From: Rathayibacter_A sp036510655
GTDB lineage: Bacteria > Actinomycetota > Actinomycetes > Actinomycetales > Microbacteriaceae
Length of the DNA: 64,000 nt
NCBI GenBank assembly: GCA_036510655.1
Contig: DATCDQ010000077.1
Coordinates: 1 to 64,000 of the forward strand
Direction: 5' to 3'
In this document: piece after piece, positions 32,886-41,995 of the stretch
Numbering within the stretch: the stretch's first letter is position 1
How the letters are laid out: every line of letters starts with the position of its first letter
Made by a program: the position numbers and the translations under genes
The notes under the pieces: generated by a model
The model's database searches: none
Told to the model about the DNA's origin: nothing
Seen by the model: only the letters and a program-made list of their open reading frames with translations

Positions 32886-34030
32886 GCGTCGGCTCCGATT
32901 TGCGCGAGGAACAATCGACGCTTGCACTCGAGCGCCTCGGTCGCGGGCTGAACCTCTCCGCTTGCGCCCTGATTGCCATGCAGATCATCTCCCTGGCGCT
33001 GAACGCCTACCGGTATCCGAGCCTGGGGGTGTCCGTCGGCGCCTGGCTGCTGCTACTGGCGACAATGGCGTTCCTGATCGCGCCGTTGCCGACGCGCGCC
33101 ATCGAGGAGTGGGTGTTCCCGATTGTGCTCGTCGTCGGCGCCATCATCGTCGTCCTTGACCTGATCGGCAGCTGGACCGGTGCGATCGACGGCCCCTATC
33201 CTGCCGCGGCGACAGCGGTGTCCGGTCTGCTGGTGGCATGTGCGAACACGCAGCGGTTGCGCTGGGTACTGGCCGCTACGGCTGCCCTGTGCATCGCGCT
33301 CGCCATCGTCTACCTCAGCGCATCGATCGCTGACCCGCTCTCCCTCGGGCCGCGCATCGTGGTCATCATGCTCGCCGGACTCCCGCCCGTGCTCGCAGTC
33401 AGCGTCGTCCGCTCGTTCCGGTCGCTCGTGCGAGTGGAGTCCGATCGTGCGCAGGCGCAGGCCGCGGCAGCCGTTCCAGACAACGCTCTGGGGATCATGG
33501 CCTCGAAGGAGCTTGCCCGATTGGACCTGGATGCCGAGCAGCTGCTCGAGTCGGTCGCAACCGGACAGGCGGCCCTGCCCCTGGATGCGACAGCGTCGAC
33601 GGCAGCTGCCGACATCGCCACCGAGCTGCGGCTCCACCTGATAGCCGGCCGCGGCAAGACGTGGCTGCATCACGCCGTGTCCGAGTCAGCCGTGCTGGGA
33701 CCGCTCGTCACGGTGACCGATCCGCTCGGCCTTGCTGCGCAATTGTCGCGACCGCAACGCGACGCCCTTTTGTCCGCGATCTGGCTATTCGCGGGCGACC
33801 TCGCCCGTGGCACGCAGTCGCTGCGCGTCGACCTGCATCAACCAGGCCCCGATTCAGCGGCCCCAAAAACGATCGCAATCGGGTTCGACGCTTCCGGAGT
33901 GCCGCGAAAACAGGTAGACGCTGCGGTGTGGCAAGCTATCGGTAAGGTTGGACGCTTCGCCGAATCCAACCGGGACACCGCACTTCGGGTCGACGTTGAC
34001 TGTCTGATCGAGAGTCAACCAGACTTCTGA
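32882..34030 (+). CDS. Membrane protein resembling a kinase partner without ATPase motifs
   Basis: A 382-residue protein. About six membrane helices (residues 24-175) resemble the kinase encoded upstream in layout. The cytoplasmic part has a helix pair (RSFRSLVRVESDRAQAQAAA, then LARLDLDAEQLLESVATGQAA) and a segment SRPQRDALLSAIWLFAGDLA where a kinase N box would be, but neither a phosphoacceptor His-Asp/Glu motif nor the Asn and Gly boxes are present. I read it as a degenerate, possibly regulatory sister of the kinase. The four-base overlap with the kinase gene implies equal synthesis. Confidence 0.6.
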   Translation: MSVGSDLREEQSTLALERLGRGLNLSACALIAMQIISLALNAYRYPSLGVSVGAWLLLLATMAFLIAPLPTRAIEEWVFPIVLVVGAIIVVLDLIGSWTGAIDGPYPAAATAVSGLLVACANTQRLRWVLAATAALCIALAIVYLSASIADPLSLGPRIVVIMLAGLPPVLAVSVVRSFRSLVRVESDRAQAQAAAAVPDNALGIMASKELARLDLDAEQLLESVATGQAALPLDATASTAAADIATELRLHLIAGRGKTWLHHAVSESAVLGPLVTVTDPLGLAAQLSRPQRDALLSAIWLFAGDLARGTQSLRVDLHQPGPDSAAPKTIAIGFDASGVPRKQVDAAVWQAIGKVGRFAESNRDTALRVDVDCLIESQPDF

Positions 34031-34120
34031 GCGGCGCCAGATCCACTTGCAAGAGCGGATGGGGCAGCGAACATTCTGGGGCAGAACAACGCACAACTGC
34101 GTGAAAAGTAGGGACCAGCT

Positions 34121-34777
34121 GTGACAGACACACGCAAACCGATCCGCATTGCCATCGTCGACGATCACAAGATGCTGCTCGGCGCACTGACTGAATGGAT
34201 CCGCAGCGCTGCGGATGACATCAGCATGGTGGCAGCCGTCACAACGTGGCCGGAGTTGCTGACGCATCCGCAATTCCCGGTCGACGTGGTGTTGCTCGAC
34301 CTGGATCTGAAAGACAATATCCCGGTCTCTCTGAAGCTTTCGACGCTGAAGACAACCGGCGTGAAGACCGTGCTGATGAGCACCTATTCCGACCCGAACG
34401 TCGTGCGTGAGGCTCTCGCGGCCGGCGCGCTCGGCTATTTGGTCAAGAGCGAGGGTGCCGAGATGATCGTCGAGGCGATCCGCGCGGCGTACATCGGTGA
34501 GTCCTACATTTCTGCGGAACTCGATCTCGCGCTCAGCCAGGTCGAGAACGGCGGTGCCCCCAAGCTCAGCGCACAGGAGCGCCGCGTGATGGCCTTGTAC
34601 GGCGCCGGTGAGCCGGTGAAAGCCGTCGCATTCAAACTCGGCATCTCGGATGAGACGGCGAAGAGCTATCTGAAGCGGATCCGGGAGAAGTACCGTATCG
34701 CCGGCTACGACGTCGGAACGAAGGTTGCGTTGCGCAAACGCGCGATCTTGGACGGCATCCTGCTGCAGGGCGACTGA
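34121..34777 (+). CDS. Response regulator, NarL/LuxR family
   Basis: A 218-residue two-domain regulator. The receiver has the acidic pair in AIVDDHKMLL (D14, D15), the phosphoacceptor in VVLLDLDLKD (D60), the switch Ser/Thr in VLMSTYSD and Lys in YLVKSEGA. The C-terminal HTH is LSAQERRVMALYGAGEPVKAVAFKLGISDETAKSYLKRI over about 152-190, a LuxR-type DNA-binding domain in which the usual start of the motif is slightly altered. GTG 34121 follows a weak GGGACC site. It lies 90 bp after the kinase-like membrane gene and is their evident partner. Confidence 0.88.
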   Translation: MTDTRKPIRIAIVDDHKMLLGALTEWIRSAADDISMVAAVTTWPELLTHPQFPVDVVLLDLDLKDNIPVSLKLSTLKTTGVKTVLMSTYSDPNVVREALAAGALGYLVKSEGAEMIVEAIRAAYIGESYISAELDLALSQVENGGAPKLSAQERRVMALYGAGEPVKAVAFKLGISDETAKSYLKRIREKYRIAGYDVGTKVALRKRAILDGILLQGD

Positions 34778-34792
34778 CAGCGGGCTCTGCGT

Positions 34793-36076
34793 TTACACTG
34801 CCGCAACAGGAACGGTCGGGACCGCGCCCGTCGATGGCGGCTCGGCCCAGCCCCGTCGGGCTCGAGAACGATCGATGGCGAAGGTCGTCAGCGCGAGCAA
34901 CAGGCCGAGCACACTGACCAGCACGGCGACCCACACCGGCGCCCGGAAGCCCAGGCCTGCCGCGATGACGACACCACCCAGGTAGGCGCCGAGCGAGTTG
35001 CCGATATTCAAGGCCGAGTGGTTCAGTGCGGCGGCGATGGACTGGCTGTCGCGGGCGACATCCATCAAGCGGGTCTGAATGGCTGGCGAGATCGCTGCAG
35101 CAGCACCGCCGATCACGAACACTCCGATCCAGAGCGCCACCGGGAACTGCGCCATGAACCCGACCCAGGTTAGCGCGGCGATCAACACACAGAAGAACAG
35201 CAACATCGTGCGGCGCACGCTGCGGTCGGCCATCGCACCGCCGACGATGTTGCCGACGGTCATGCCGAGGCCGACCACGACGAGTGTCACAGGCACGGCG
35301 AATTCGGGGAGCCCCGCAACGTCGGTGACCATCGGCGCGATGTACGAGTAGACGGCGAAGAATCCACCGAAACCGATGGCTCCGACCGCAAGCGCGAACC
35401 AGACCTGCAGCCGTGAGAAGGCCCGAAGTTCACGGCGGAACGTCGCACGCGGGTTGCCGGCCTGGAATGGCACGGCGACCAGAATCGCGATGAAAGTGAC
35501 GGCGAAGATCGCCGCAACCACGAGGTACGCTGCCCGCCATCCGGCATGTTGGCCGAGCCACGTGATGCTCGGCACGCCGATGACGTTGGCGATCGTCAGG
35601 CCGGAGAGCACGAATGCGACGCCCCGGCCCCGCTTTCCTGGCCCCATCAGCGAGGCCGCGACGAGCGAGGCGATGCCGAAGTACGCGCCGTGCGGCAACC
35701 CGGCGAGGAACCGCGCGGCCAGCACCAGACCGAAGGTGGGCGCAAGCGCTGAGGCGATGGTGCCGAGCGTGAACACGATCAAGAGGCTCAGCAGCAGCTG
35801 CTTCCGAGGCCACCGAGCCGCAAACGCGGCAATCGTCGGCGCACCCACGACGACGCCGAGCGCGTAGGCGGAGATGAGCATCCCCGCCTGTGCAATGCCG
35901 TCGGCGTGCGACGCATCGTAGACGCGCGGCAGCAGGTCTTGTGCGAGGTTGGGCAGCAGACCCATCGCGACGAACTCGGTCGACCCGATGCCGAAACCGC
36001 CCAGGGCCAGGGCAAGCAGTGCGAAACGAGTGCGGGCCGGCGACAGCGTCGTCGGCCCGTCAGATTGAGGGGACAT
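34793..36076 (-). CDS. MFS transporter, 12-helix DHA1/AraJ-like exporter
   Basis: A 427-residue protein with 12 predicted helices. LALGGFGIGSTEFVAMGLLPNLA near residue 25 is the signature start of the AraJ/YdhP-like DHA1 exporters; ARWPRKQLLLSL is motif A after helix 2; RFLAGLPHGAYFGIASLVAA is typical of the same branch. These proteins export sugars, drugs or metabolites with proton influx. ATG 36074-36076 is chosen as the start because relatives begin there and a longer reading reaches into the gap after the thiamine-binding gene. It is the last gene of a reverse-strand run. Confidence 0.85.
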   Translation of the reverse strand: MSPQSDGPTTLSPARTRFALLALALGGFGIGSTEFVAMGLLPNLAQDLLPRVYDASHADGIAQAGMLISAYALGVVVGAPTIAAFAARWPRKQLLLSLLIVFTLGTIASALAPTFGLVLAARFLAGLPHGAYFGIASLVAASLMGPGKRGRGVAFVLSGLTIANVIGVPSITWLGQHAGWRAAYLVVAAIFAVTFIAILVAVPFQAGNPRATFRRELRAFSRLQVWFALAVGAIGFGGFFAVYSYIAPMVTDVAGLPEFAVPVTLVVVGLGMTVGNIVGGAMADRSVRRTMLLFFCVLIAALTWVGFMAQFPVALWIGVFVIGGAAAAISPAIQTRLMDVARDSQSIAAALNHSALNIGNSLGAYLGGVVIAAGLGFRAPVWVAVLVSVLGLLLALTTFAIDRSRARRGWAEPPSTGAVPTVPVAAV

Positions 36077-36134
36077 GGAATCATCGTAGGGGGCAAGCCC
36101 CATCAATATCGAATCGATTCGATCGGCGCGTGCA

Positions 36135-36449
36135 TCAACTATGCCCACGGGCGTCGAGCGCAGCCTCGAGTCGCTCGATCTTGCCGGTCAGCTCACCCGT
36201 ATGGCCGGGGCGGATGTCCGCCTTCAGCACGAGCGAGACCCGGTTGCCAAATGCGCCGACAGCCTCCGTCGCCCGTTTGATCACATCGAAAACCTCGTCC
36301 CAGTCCCCCTCGAGCTCGGTGAACATCGAGCTGGTGCGATTCGGCAGCCCGGATGCCCGCACGATCTCGACTGCAGCCGCGACCGCGTCGTGCACGGACC
36401 CGTCGGGGTTCCCGTCACCGCCTGGAGAAACAGAGAATGCAACAATCAT
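36135..36449 (-). CDS. Thiamine-binding protein of the MTH1187/YkoF family
   Basis: A 104-residue ferredoxin-like small protein: MIVAFSVSPGG at the start, DAVAAAVEIVRASGLPNRTSSMFTELEGDWDEVFDVIKRA in the middle (residues 21-60) and VSLVLKADIRPGHTGELTGKI near the end. The TSSMFTELEG segment is the ligand-binding hallmark of the YkoF/DUF77 group that binds thiamine or its pyrimidine part and forms tetramers. ATG 36447-36449 overlaps the stop of the upstream glycosyltransferase gene by four bases. The role in thiamine sensing or scavenging is inferred from the family. Confidence 0.85.
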   Translation of the reverse strand: MIVAFSVSPGGDGNPDGSVHDAVAAAVEIVRASGLPNRTSSMFTELEGDWDEVFDVIKRATEAVGAFGNRVSLVLKADIRPGHTGELTGKIERLEAALDARGHS

Positions 36450-37813
36450 CGTTCGGTCCTTTCGATTAGCGGATGCTGGGTGTCGGGTGCCGCGTGTCGG
36501 GTGTCGGCTGCCGCGCGTGCGCTGCGCCACAGCGCCCACAGACTCCAGCCGAGGATGACAAACAACATTAGATTGCGTACCGAAAGGATCTCGACCATCA
36601 GGACGTTCGCGTTGAGCAACAAGACGTACAGGTAGGGGTACACGATCTGCGTGAGCGCGGCAGTGATGGCGACGAGGATCGCCGGCGTGCGGAACTGCCG
36701 CCCGCCGCAGACGATCCCGAGGATGACCGGCGCCGCGAACCACGTGATGTATTGCGGAGACGCAACCTTGTTGAATGCGATCAGGGCAGCGACGAGTCCC
36801 AGCATCAACGGCGGCAGCACGGTGAGAGTCGGCACACCCCGGTACGTCGCCCACGCTCCGACCAGCAGTACGAGCACGACCACGGCCGCCAGCAACGGGG
36901 TCATCAGGGCGATGGCGACGTTGATGTTCGGGCCGGCGACTTGAAAGGTCAGCAGCGCGTGGTCGTAATAGACGAACGACCCTGGGCTGTGCAGGGCGGC
37001 CGCCCACATCCAGGGCGCACTGATCGGCGCTTCGATCTGCAGACCGCGCCCGGTCTGCTGGGTCACAAAGCTGAACACATTCAGGCCGTTGCCGAAGGTG
37101 AGGCCGAGGATCACGATCACGACGCTGGTCGAGACGACGGCCAGGAGCATCCGCCACCGGTCGCGGCTGACTACGAACACGGCAGCGATCACGGCAGCCG
37201 GCCACACCTTGATCCAGGTTGCCACCGCGAGCAGTACGGCGGCGACGCGGGGGCGCGAGCGCAGCCAGAGCAACGCCACGATGACAATCGCGACGGATAC
37301 GGAATCCAACCGGGCCAACGCGATCGGGCCGAGCAGCAACAAGAACGCCAGCCACCACCAGGCCGCGGAGATCGCGCGGTGGCCCCTCCGCGCCGTCAAC
37401 ACGGCGAACGCCACCGCGTCAAGAATCAGTACCAGCGCCAGCCAACCGCCCGCGTACTGGTCCTGCCCGACCACGAGCGGCAGCAGGATCGGGATCAGCG
37501 CCAGCGGCGGATACACCCATGGCACACTCAGACCGACGATGGCTATCCCGGACTGCGCCTGCAGCGCCCACGGTTTGTAGACGAGCGTGACATCGCCGAG
37601 CGGCAAGCCCGGGGCATTCAGACACAGATACCCGAGCCAGAGGTGCACGAGAAGAAACGCGACCCACAGCGTGATCGGATGCCGAATCGCGGCGCCGACA
37701 CGATCCGCGCGCCCACTGCGTGCTGCACGTTCGCCACGCTCCTTGCGCTGGCCGCGCTCCGGTTGGTGCGAACGCGCGGCGCTGGTAACGGGGCCGGACG
37801 CCATGCTCACCAT
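36446..37813 (-). CDS. GT87-type polyprenol-phosphate-dependent glycosyltransferase (DUF2029)
   Basis: A 455-residue membrane protein with about 11-12 helices. The first outward loop after helix 1 (NAPGLPLGDVTLVYKPWA) contains an Asp placed like the catalytic acid of GT-C glycosyltransferases, and later loops (WVYPPLALIP, FGNGLNVFSF, NKVASPQYITWF) match the GT87 mannosyl/arabinosyl-transferase group of actinobacteria. The sugar acceptor is probably an envelope lipid or glycan. An Arg-rich N-terminal tail precedes helix 1, and a second start at 37804 is possible. It is coupled to the downstream thiamine-binding gene. Confidence 0.8.
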   Translation of the reverse strand: MVSMASGPVTSAARSHQPERGQRKERGERAARSGRADRVGAAIRHPITLWVAFLLVHLWLGYLCLNAPGLPLGDVTLVYKPWALQAQSGIAIVGLSVPWVYPPLALIPILLPLVVGQDQYAGGWLALVLILDAVAFAVLTARRGHRAISAAWWWLAFLLLLGPIALARLDSVSVAIVIVALLWLRSRPRVAAVLLAVATWIKVWPAAVIAAVFVVSRDRWRMLLAVVSTSVVIVILGLTFGNGLNVFSFVTQQTGRGLQIEAPISAPWMWAAALHSPGSFVYYDHALLTFQVAGPNINVAIALMTPLLAAVVVLVLLVGAWATYRGVPTLTVLPPLMLGLVAALIAFNKVASPQYITWFAAPVILGIVCGGRQFRTPAILVAITAALTQIVYPYLYVLLLNANVLMVEILSVRNLMLFVILGWSLWALWRSARAAADTRHAAPDTQHPLIERTER

Positions 37814-37875
37814 GCTACTGGAGTGCGTCAGGCGGTCGGCCTACTGCGCTGCCCTGTCAAAGCGGCCCAGCGCCG

Positions 37876-37978
37876 TTGGTCGAGCGCGGTGGAGCTCAAG
37901 GGATCGCGAAGCGATCCGCGAGCCTTGTCGCCGAGCGAGCCTGCGAGCGAGGGTTGAAGGAACGAGCGTATCAAGACC
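37876..37978. repeat. Dispersed intergenic element, copy A
   Basis: About 103 bp between nnrD and the glycosyltransferase gene. It shares GGTCGAG, GCGCGGTGGAGCT, GATCGCGAAGCGAT, CGAGCCTGCGAG, GAGGGTTG and a closing GTATCRAGACC, in the same order, with 62649-62761. It contains the palindrome GATCGC-GAA-GCGATC and ends in GGTC/GACC, so it can fold back. Such elements are frequent between genes in Microbacteriaceae. Confidence 0.8.
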
Positions 37979-37984
37979 GGCCCT

Positions 37985-38935
37985 TCAGCCGGCCAGCAGT
38001 GCCGCGATCGTCGCGGGTACGGCATCCGCGATATCGAGCGCGGCGATCGGGCCGCCGGCGGATGCACGCGCCCCAGCGAGCGCGTGCACGAGCGCGGCCG
38101 TGGCCCCGAGTCGCACGAGTGCGCGGTGCGGGTCACCGCCGAGCTGCCCGGTATGCGTTGCCACCAGCGCGCCCAGGATGCCGCCGAGCACATCACCGCT
38201 GCCTGCGGTTGCCAGCCAGCTAGGCGCTCCGGATACGGCGAGCAACTCACCACCGGGCGTGGCAACGTATGTCGTCGCCCCTTTCAGGAGCACGGTCACC
38301 GCAAGCTGCCGCGCGGCACGCCGAGCCCAGGTCGGCGGATCGGCCGCGATCAGCTCCGCAGAGCAATCGGTGCCGTGCGCCGACAACACGCCTGCGAGTT
38401 CTCGAAAGTGCGGTGTGATGATGACGGGGCCGCTCGCGACAGCCACGAGGTCCAGCGCTCCCGCGTCGAGCACGATCGGCACGGGCTGGCCGAGGGCGTC
38501 CGCCAAGCGTGCGGCGGCTGCGGAGCCGCGCGTCGCAGCATCCTGCCCGGAACCGAGCAGCCACGCCTGCACACGGCCTGCGGCGGTCACGACCTCGGGT
38601 CGGCGGCGCAGTACCAGATCTGCGGCGTGCTCATCGCCAAGATAACGCACCATTCCGACGCCCGCGCGCATCGCGGCCTCCGCCCCGAGCACCGCTGCGC
38701 CGGGATACTGCGTCGAGCCGGTGACCATCCCAAGCACGCCGCGCGAATACTTGTCATCGGATGCCGTCGGCACCGCGATCCATTCACGCGCGTCCTCGCG
38801 GGTCCATTCACGCACGGCCGTGTCAGAGCCGGCGTCGGCCGCGTCGGCCGCGTCGCCGTCGTTGCAGTCGTGGCTGTCATGGCTGTCATGGCTGTCATTG
38901 GTGTCGTTGCTCGGGCGCAGATCCGGCGGATTCAT
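37985..38935 (-). CDS. nnrD: ADP-dependent NAD(P)H-hydrate dehydratase
   Basis: A 316-residue carbohydrate-kinase-fold enzyme that repairs hydrated NAD(P)H using ADP. DKYSRGVLGMVTGSTQYPGA, GMVRYL, LLGSGQ, VLDAGALDL, ITPHFRELA and VTVLLKGATTYVATPGG follow the family order; the catalytic/nucleotide motif is LATAGSGDVLGGILGAL near residue 236. The NnrE epimerase domain often fused to it is absent. The N-terminus carries an unusual Asp/His/Ser/Ala repeat (residues about 10-35) encoded by tandem 9-bp repeats. ATG 38933-38935 follows GAGG. Confidence 0.88.
   Translation of the reverse strand: MNPPDLRPSNDTNDSHDSHDSHDCNDGDAADAADAGSDTAVREWTREDAREWIAVPTASDDKYSRGVLGMVTGSTQYPGAAVLGAEAAMRAGVGMVRYLGDEHAADLVLRRRPEVVTAAGRVQAWLLGSGQDAATRGSAAAARLADALGQPVPIVLDAGALDLVAVASGPVIITPHFRELAGVLSAHGTDCSAELIAADPPTWARRAARQLAVTVLLKGATTYVATPGGELLAVSGAPSWLATAGSGDVLGGILGALVATHTGQLGGDPHRALVRLGATAALVHALAGARASAGGPIAALDIADAVPATIAALLAG
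38832..38911. repeat. Tandem 9-bp repeats in the nnrD 5' coding region
   Basis: Three GCGTCGGCC-like units (38832-38858) and, after a short break, five units related to GTCATGGCT (38867-38911, two of them identical). Because the unit is 9 bp the nnrD frame is kept; on the reverse strand they encode runs such as NDSHDSHDSHD and ADAADA. Slippage would change tail length in three-residue steps. Confidence 0.8.
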
Positions 38936-38976
38936 ACCCTCACGATAGGTTGATTCCTGACAGAAGGAGCACACCC

Positions 38977-39600
38977 ATGCCGATCTCGATCCCTGACCGC
39001 GTCATCGTGTTCGACTATGGAGAGGTGATCTCGGTGACCCCGACAGCGGCGGACCGCGACGCACTGGTGGCGGTGGCGGAGGTCGACCCTGATCTGTTCT
39101 GGCCGTCGTATTGGCGGCATCGCAACGGGCTGGATCAGGGCACCTTGTCGATTGCCGATTACTGGCAGCTCGTCGCCGCGGACGTCGGTGCTCAGTTCAG
39201 CGACACGAAGGTGCATCAGCTGTGGGTCAGCGATTTTCGCAGTTGGCTCAGCGCGGATGTCGACACCCTCGACGTGCTGTTCGACCTGCGTGCGGGCGAC
39301 ACCCGTATGGCGCTGCTGTCGAACGCAGGACGCGATTTCGGCAGTTACTTCCGCCACGGACCGCTCGGCGCGTTGTTCGAGGGGGTTTTCGTCAGCGGCG
39401 AACTCGGCATCATCAAACCGGCCGCGAAGATCTTCGAACACGTCATGGATACGCTGGCGATCAGCGCCGCCCAGATGGTCTTCGTCGACAACAAAGAGGA
39501 AAACGTGCAGGGCGCTGAAGCCCTCGGCATTACCGGCCACGTGTACACGAATGCCGCACAGTTGCGAGCATTCCTGGAATCGCTCGGCACCGGTCGCTGA
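38977..39600 (+). CDS. HAD-superfamily hydrolase, YihX-like phosphatase
   Basis: A 207-residue haloacid-dehalogenase-fold protein. The nucleophile motif is VIVFDYGEVIS, with Gly two residues after the Asp as in YihX-type sugar phosphatases; ALLSNAG is motif II, GIIKPAAKIFEHV supplies the lysine, and MVFVDNKEENVQGAEALG the acidic motif IV. It should be a cytoplasmic phosphatase of a small phosphorylated metabolite. AGAAGGAGC lies just before ATG 38977. The gene is divergent from nnrD, 41 bp apart, and converges on the CBS-domain gene. Confidence 0.85.
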   Translation: MPISIPDRVIVFDYGEVISVTPTAADRDALVAVAEVDPDLFWPSYWRHRNGLDQGTLSIADYWQLVAADVGAQFSDTKVHQLWVSDFRSWLSADVDTLDVLFDLRAGDTRMALLSNAGRDFGSYFRHGPLGALFEGVFVSGELGIIKPAAKIFEHVMDTLAISAAQMVFVDNKEENVQGAEALGITGHVYTNAAQLRAFLESLGTGR

Positions 39601-39621
39601 GCGAAGCCGACAAGTCCGACC

Positions 39622-40671
39622 TCAGCGGTTTCCGGGGCCGCGGCGCGTTGCATCCTGCACTTCGCCGACCAGTTCTTCGATGATGTCTTCCAAGAACAGC
39701 ACGCCGGTCGTCGCACCGGACGCGTCGAACGTGCGTGCCAGATGCACCCCCGAGTGACGCATGATCGCGAGTGCGTCCTCGGCATCCGTGCCGGCGAAGA
39801 TCGAGATCAGCTGTCGCACGCGTTTCGCGGGCACGGGCTGGTCGAATCCGGCTGCCTCGAGGTCGAGTACGTCCTTCAAGTGCAGGTAGCCCGTCGGCTC
39901 GCCCTGAGCATCCTGAATGACATACCGGGAGAATCCGTGTCGGGCGACAGCCCGTTCGATCTCGTTCGGTGTGACCGTCGGCGGCAAGCCGATCAGACCG
40001 TGCAGGGGCAACGCGATATCGCTGGCCTTCTTCTCCGTGAACTCGAAAGCAGCGGTCAGCGCTCCGGTGCTGTCTGTGAGCACGCCCTCGCGCGTCGACT
40101 GGTCGACGATGCTGGCCACTTCCTCCAGCGTGAACGTGCTTGCCGCCTCTGTCCGCGGGATGATCCCGAGCAGTCTCACGACGCCGTTCGCGCATGCGTT
40201 GAGGGCGACGATGATCGGCTTGAACACGCGTGCAATGCCGACGAGCGGCGGGGCGAAAATCAGCACGGCCCTGTTCGGCATCGAGAACGACAGGTTCTTC
40301 GGCACCATCTCACCGAACACGACGTGCAGAAACGACACGATCACCAACGTGACGATGAAGGCGATCACGCCGATCGCATCCGCGGACAGCGCCGTCAGCC
40401 CGAGCGGGGCCTCCAAGAGGTGGTGGATGGCCGGTTCGGACACGTTCAAGATCAGCAGCGAGCAGACCGTGATGCCCAACTGCGTCGTCGCGAGCATCAA
40501 TGTCGCGTGTTCCATCGCCCACAGCGCGGTCTTGGCCGAGCGTTTTCCACGTTCAGCGGCCGGTTCGACCTGCGAACGCCGAGCCGAGATCACCGCGAAT
40601 TCAGCTGCGACGAAGAACGCGTTCGCAAGCAGCAGCACGAACAGCCAGACGATACCCGCCCAGTCAGCCAC
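39622..40671 (-). CDS. CNNM/HlyC-CorC-type membrane protein with CBS domains
   Basis: 349 residues. An N-terminal CNNM transmembrane domain (about 1-170, starting WLFVLLLANAFFVAAEFAVI and including FGEMVPKNLSFSMP) is followed by a CBS pair (about 200-330, with IVDQSTREGVLTD just before it and GVLFLEDIIEELVGEV at its end). The CorC/HlyC C-terminal domain is missing, so it is a short form. The family is implicated in magnesium or sodium-magnesium transport in the membrane. Its ATG lies inside the end of the longer paralogue upstream (8-bp overlap), so the two are made together. Confidence 0.87.
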   Translation of the reverse strand: MADWAGIVWLFVLLLANAFFVAAEFAVISARRSQVEPAAERGKRSAKTALWAMEHATLMLATTQLGITVCSLLILNVSEPAIHHLLEAPLGLTALSADAIGVIAFIVTLVIVSFLHVVFGEMVPKNLSFSMPNRAVLIFAPPLVGIARVFKPIIVALNACANGVVRLLGIIPRTEAASTFTLEEVASIVDQSTREGVLTDSTGALTAAFEFTEKKASDIALPLHGLIGLPPTVTPNEIERAVARHGFSRYVIQDAQGEPTGYLHLKDVLDLEAAGFDQPVPAKRVRQLISIFAGTDAEDALAIMRHSGVHLARTFDASGATTGVLFLEDIIEELVGEVQDATRRGPGNR

Positions 40672-41995
40672 GATCGGCCTCCTCGGCAGTCTCGTCCGCG
40701 CTCTGCGGTGTGGGCGTGTAGCGCAGCCTGTCGATGCGGCGCCCGTCGAGGCGTTCGACGCGCAGGGATCCTCCCGCGACTGCTACTTCGTCGCCGACGA
40801 CGGGCAGTCGGCCGAGCGCGTCCATCACGAAGCCGGCGACGGTTTCGTACGGCCCGTCCTCCGGCACCTGCACACCGGCGCGTTCGAGCAGTTCGTCGGG
40901 TCGGAGCATCCCGGGGAAGGTGAGTGAATCGGTGCCGCGCACGACATCGACGCGGGCTTTGTCGTGTTCGTCGGCGACTTCCCCGACGAGTTCTTCGACC
41001 AGGTCTTCCAGCGTTGTCACTCCGGCCGTGCCGCCGTATTCGTCGACGACGACCGCCAGTTGATAACTTCGACCGCGCAGTTCGCCGAGCAGCGTGTCGA
41101 GGCCCATCGTCTCGGGCACCCTCAGTGCATCGCTCTGCAGCGCGGAGACCGGCACGACCGCCCGACGCTCGCGCGGCACCGACACCGCCTGCTTGACATG
41201 GACGACGCCGACGATGTCGTCGGCATCCTCGTCGTAGACAGGAAACCGCGAGTAGCCGGTATTGCGGGCCAGGTCGATCACCGCTTGCGCCGGTTCGCCG
41301 CGCTGCACGCTGGCGACGCGCAGACGCGGGGTCATCACATCCGCTGCGGTGTGCCTGTTGAACTGCAGGGTGCGGTTCAGCAGCGTGGCTGTGTCGGACT
41401 CGAGCAGGCCGGCGCTGGCGGAGCGCCGCACCAGCGAAGACAGTTCTTCGGCGGTGCGGGCGCCGGAGAGTTCCTCCTTCGGTTCGACACCGAGCATCCG
41501 CAGGATGCCGTTGGCGCTGCTGTTCAGCACCGTGACTGCGGGTCGGAACACTGCCGTGAACACCGTTTGAAACGGGATCACGATCTTCGCGGTCGCCCGC
41601 GGCAGAGCCAACGCGATGTTCTTCGGCACCAGCTCGCCGATGATCATCGACACCAGTGTGGCGACGACGATCGCCACGGTCGTCGCAATCGCGGGCACAG
41701 CAGCGGATGCGATCCCCCACGCCGCCAGCGACGGCGCCAGCAGCGTCGAGATCGCGGGTTCCATCGTGTACCCGGTGAGCAGTGTCGTCAGGGTGATGCC
41801 CAGTTGCGCGCTGGACAGATGCGTCGAGGTGATCTTCAACGCGGCGATGGTCATGCCGAGGCGGGACTCACCGCGGCCATGACGCGCCTCGAGGTCGTGC
41901 CGATCGAGGTTGACCAGCGCGAACTCGCTGGCGACGAAGAAGCCCGTTCCGACGGTCAGGACGATGCCGACGGCGAGCAGAATCCACTCGTACAC
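40664..41995 (-). CDS. CNNM/HlyC-CorC-type membrane protein, full-length
   Basis: 443 residues with all three parts: CNNM membrane domain (about 1-190; VASEFALVNLDRHDLE, IGELVPKNIALALP), CBS pair (about 210-330; MTPRLRVASVQRGEP, DEYGGTAGVTTLEDLVEELVGEV) and a CorC/HlyC domain (about 345-425; FPGMLRPDELLERAGV, ETVAGFVMDALGRLPVVGDE) that binds nucleotides or regulates transport. It is the paralogue of the shorter protein encoded downstream and may form a hetero-oligomer with it. Magnesium homeostasis is the best-supported role for the family. Confidence 0.88.
   Translation of the reverse strand: MYEWILLAVGIVLTVGTGFFVASEFALVNLDRHDLEARHGRGESRLGMTIAALKITSTHLSSAQLGITLTTLLTGYTMEPAISTLLAPSLAAWGIASAAVPAIATTVAIVVATLVSMIIGELVPKNIALALPRATAKIVIPFQTVFTAVFRPAVTVLNSSANGILRMLGVEPKEELSGARTAEELSSLVRRSASAGLLESDTATLLNRTLQFNRHTAADVMTPRLRVASVQRGEPAQAVIDLARNTGYSRFPVYDEDADDIVGVVHVKQAVSVPRERRAVVPVSALQSDALRVPETMGLDTLLGELRGRSYQLAVVVDEYGGTAGVTTLEDLVEELVGEVADEHDKARVDVVRGTDSLTFPGMLRPDELLERAGVQVPEDGPYETVAGFVMDALGRLPVVGDEVAVAGGSLRVERLDGRRIDRLRYTPTPQSADETAEEADRG

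Noticed and set aside
38832..38911. CRISPR-like array
   Set aside because: Units are 9 bp, contiguous and in frame within nnrD; there are no spacers.
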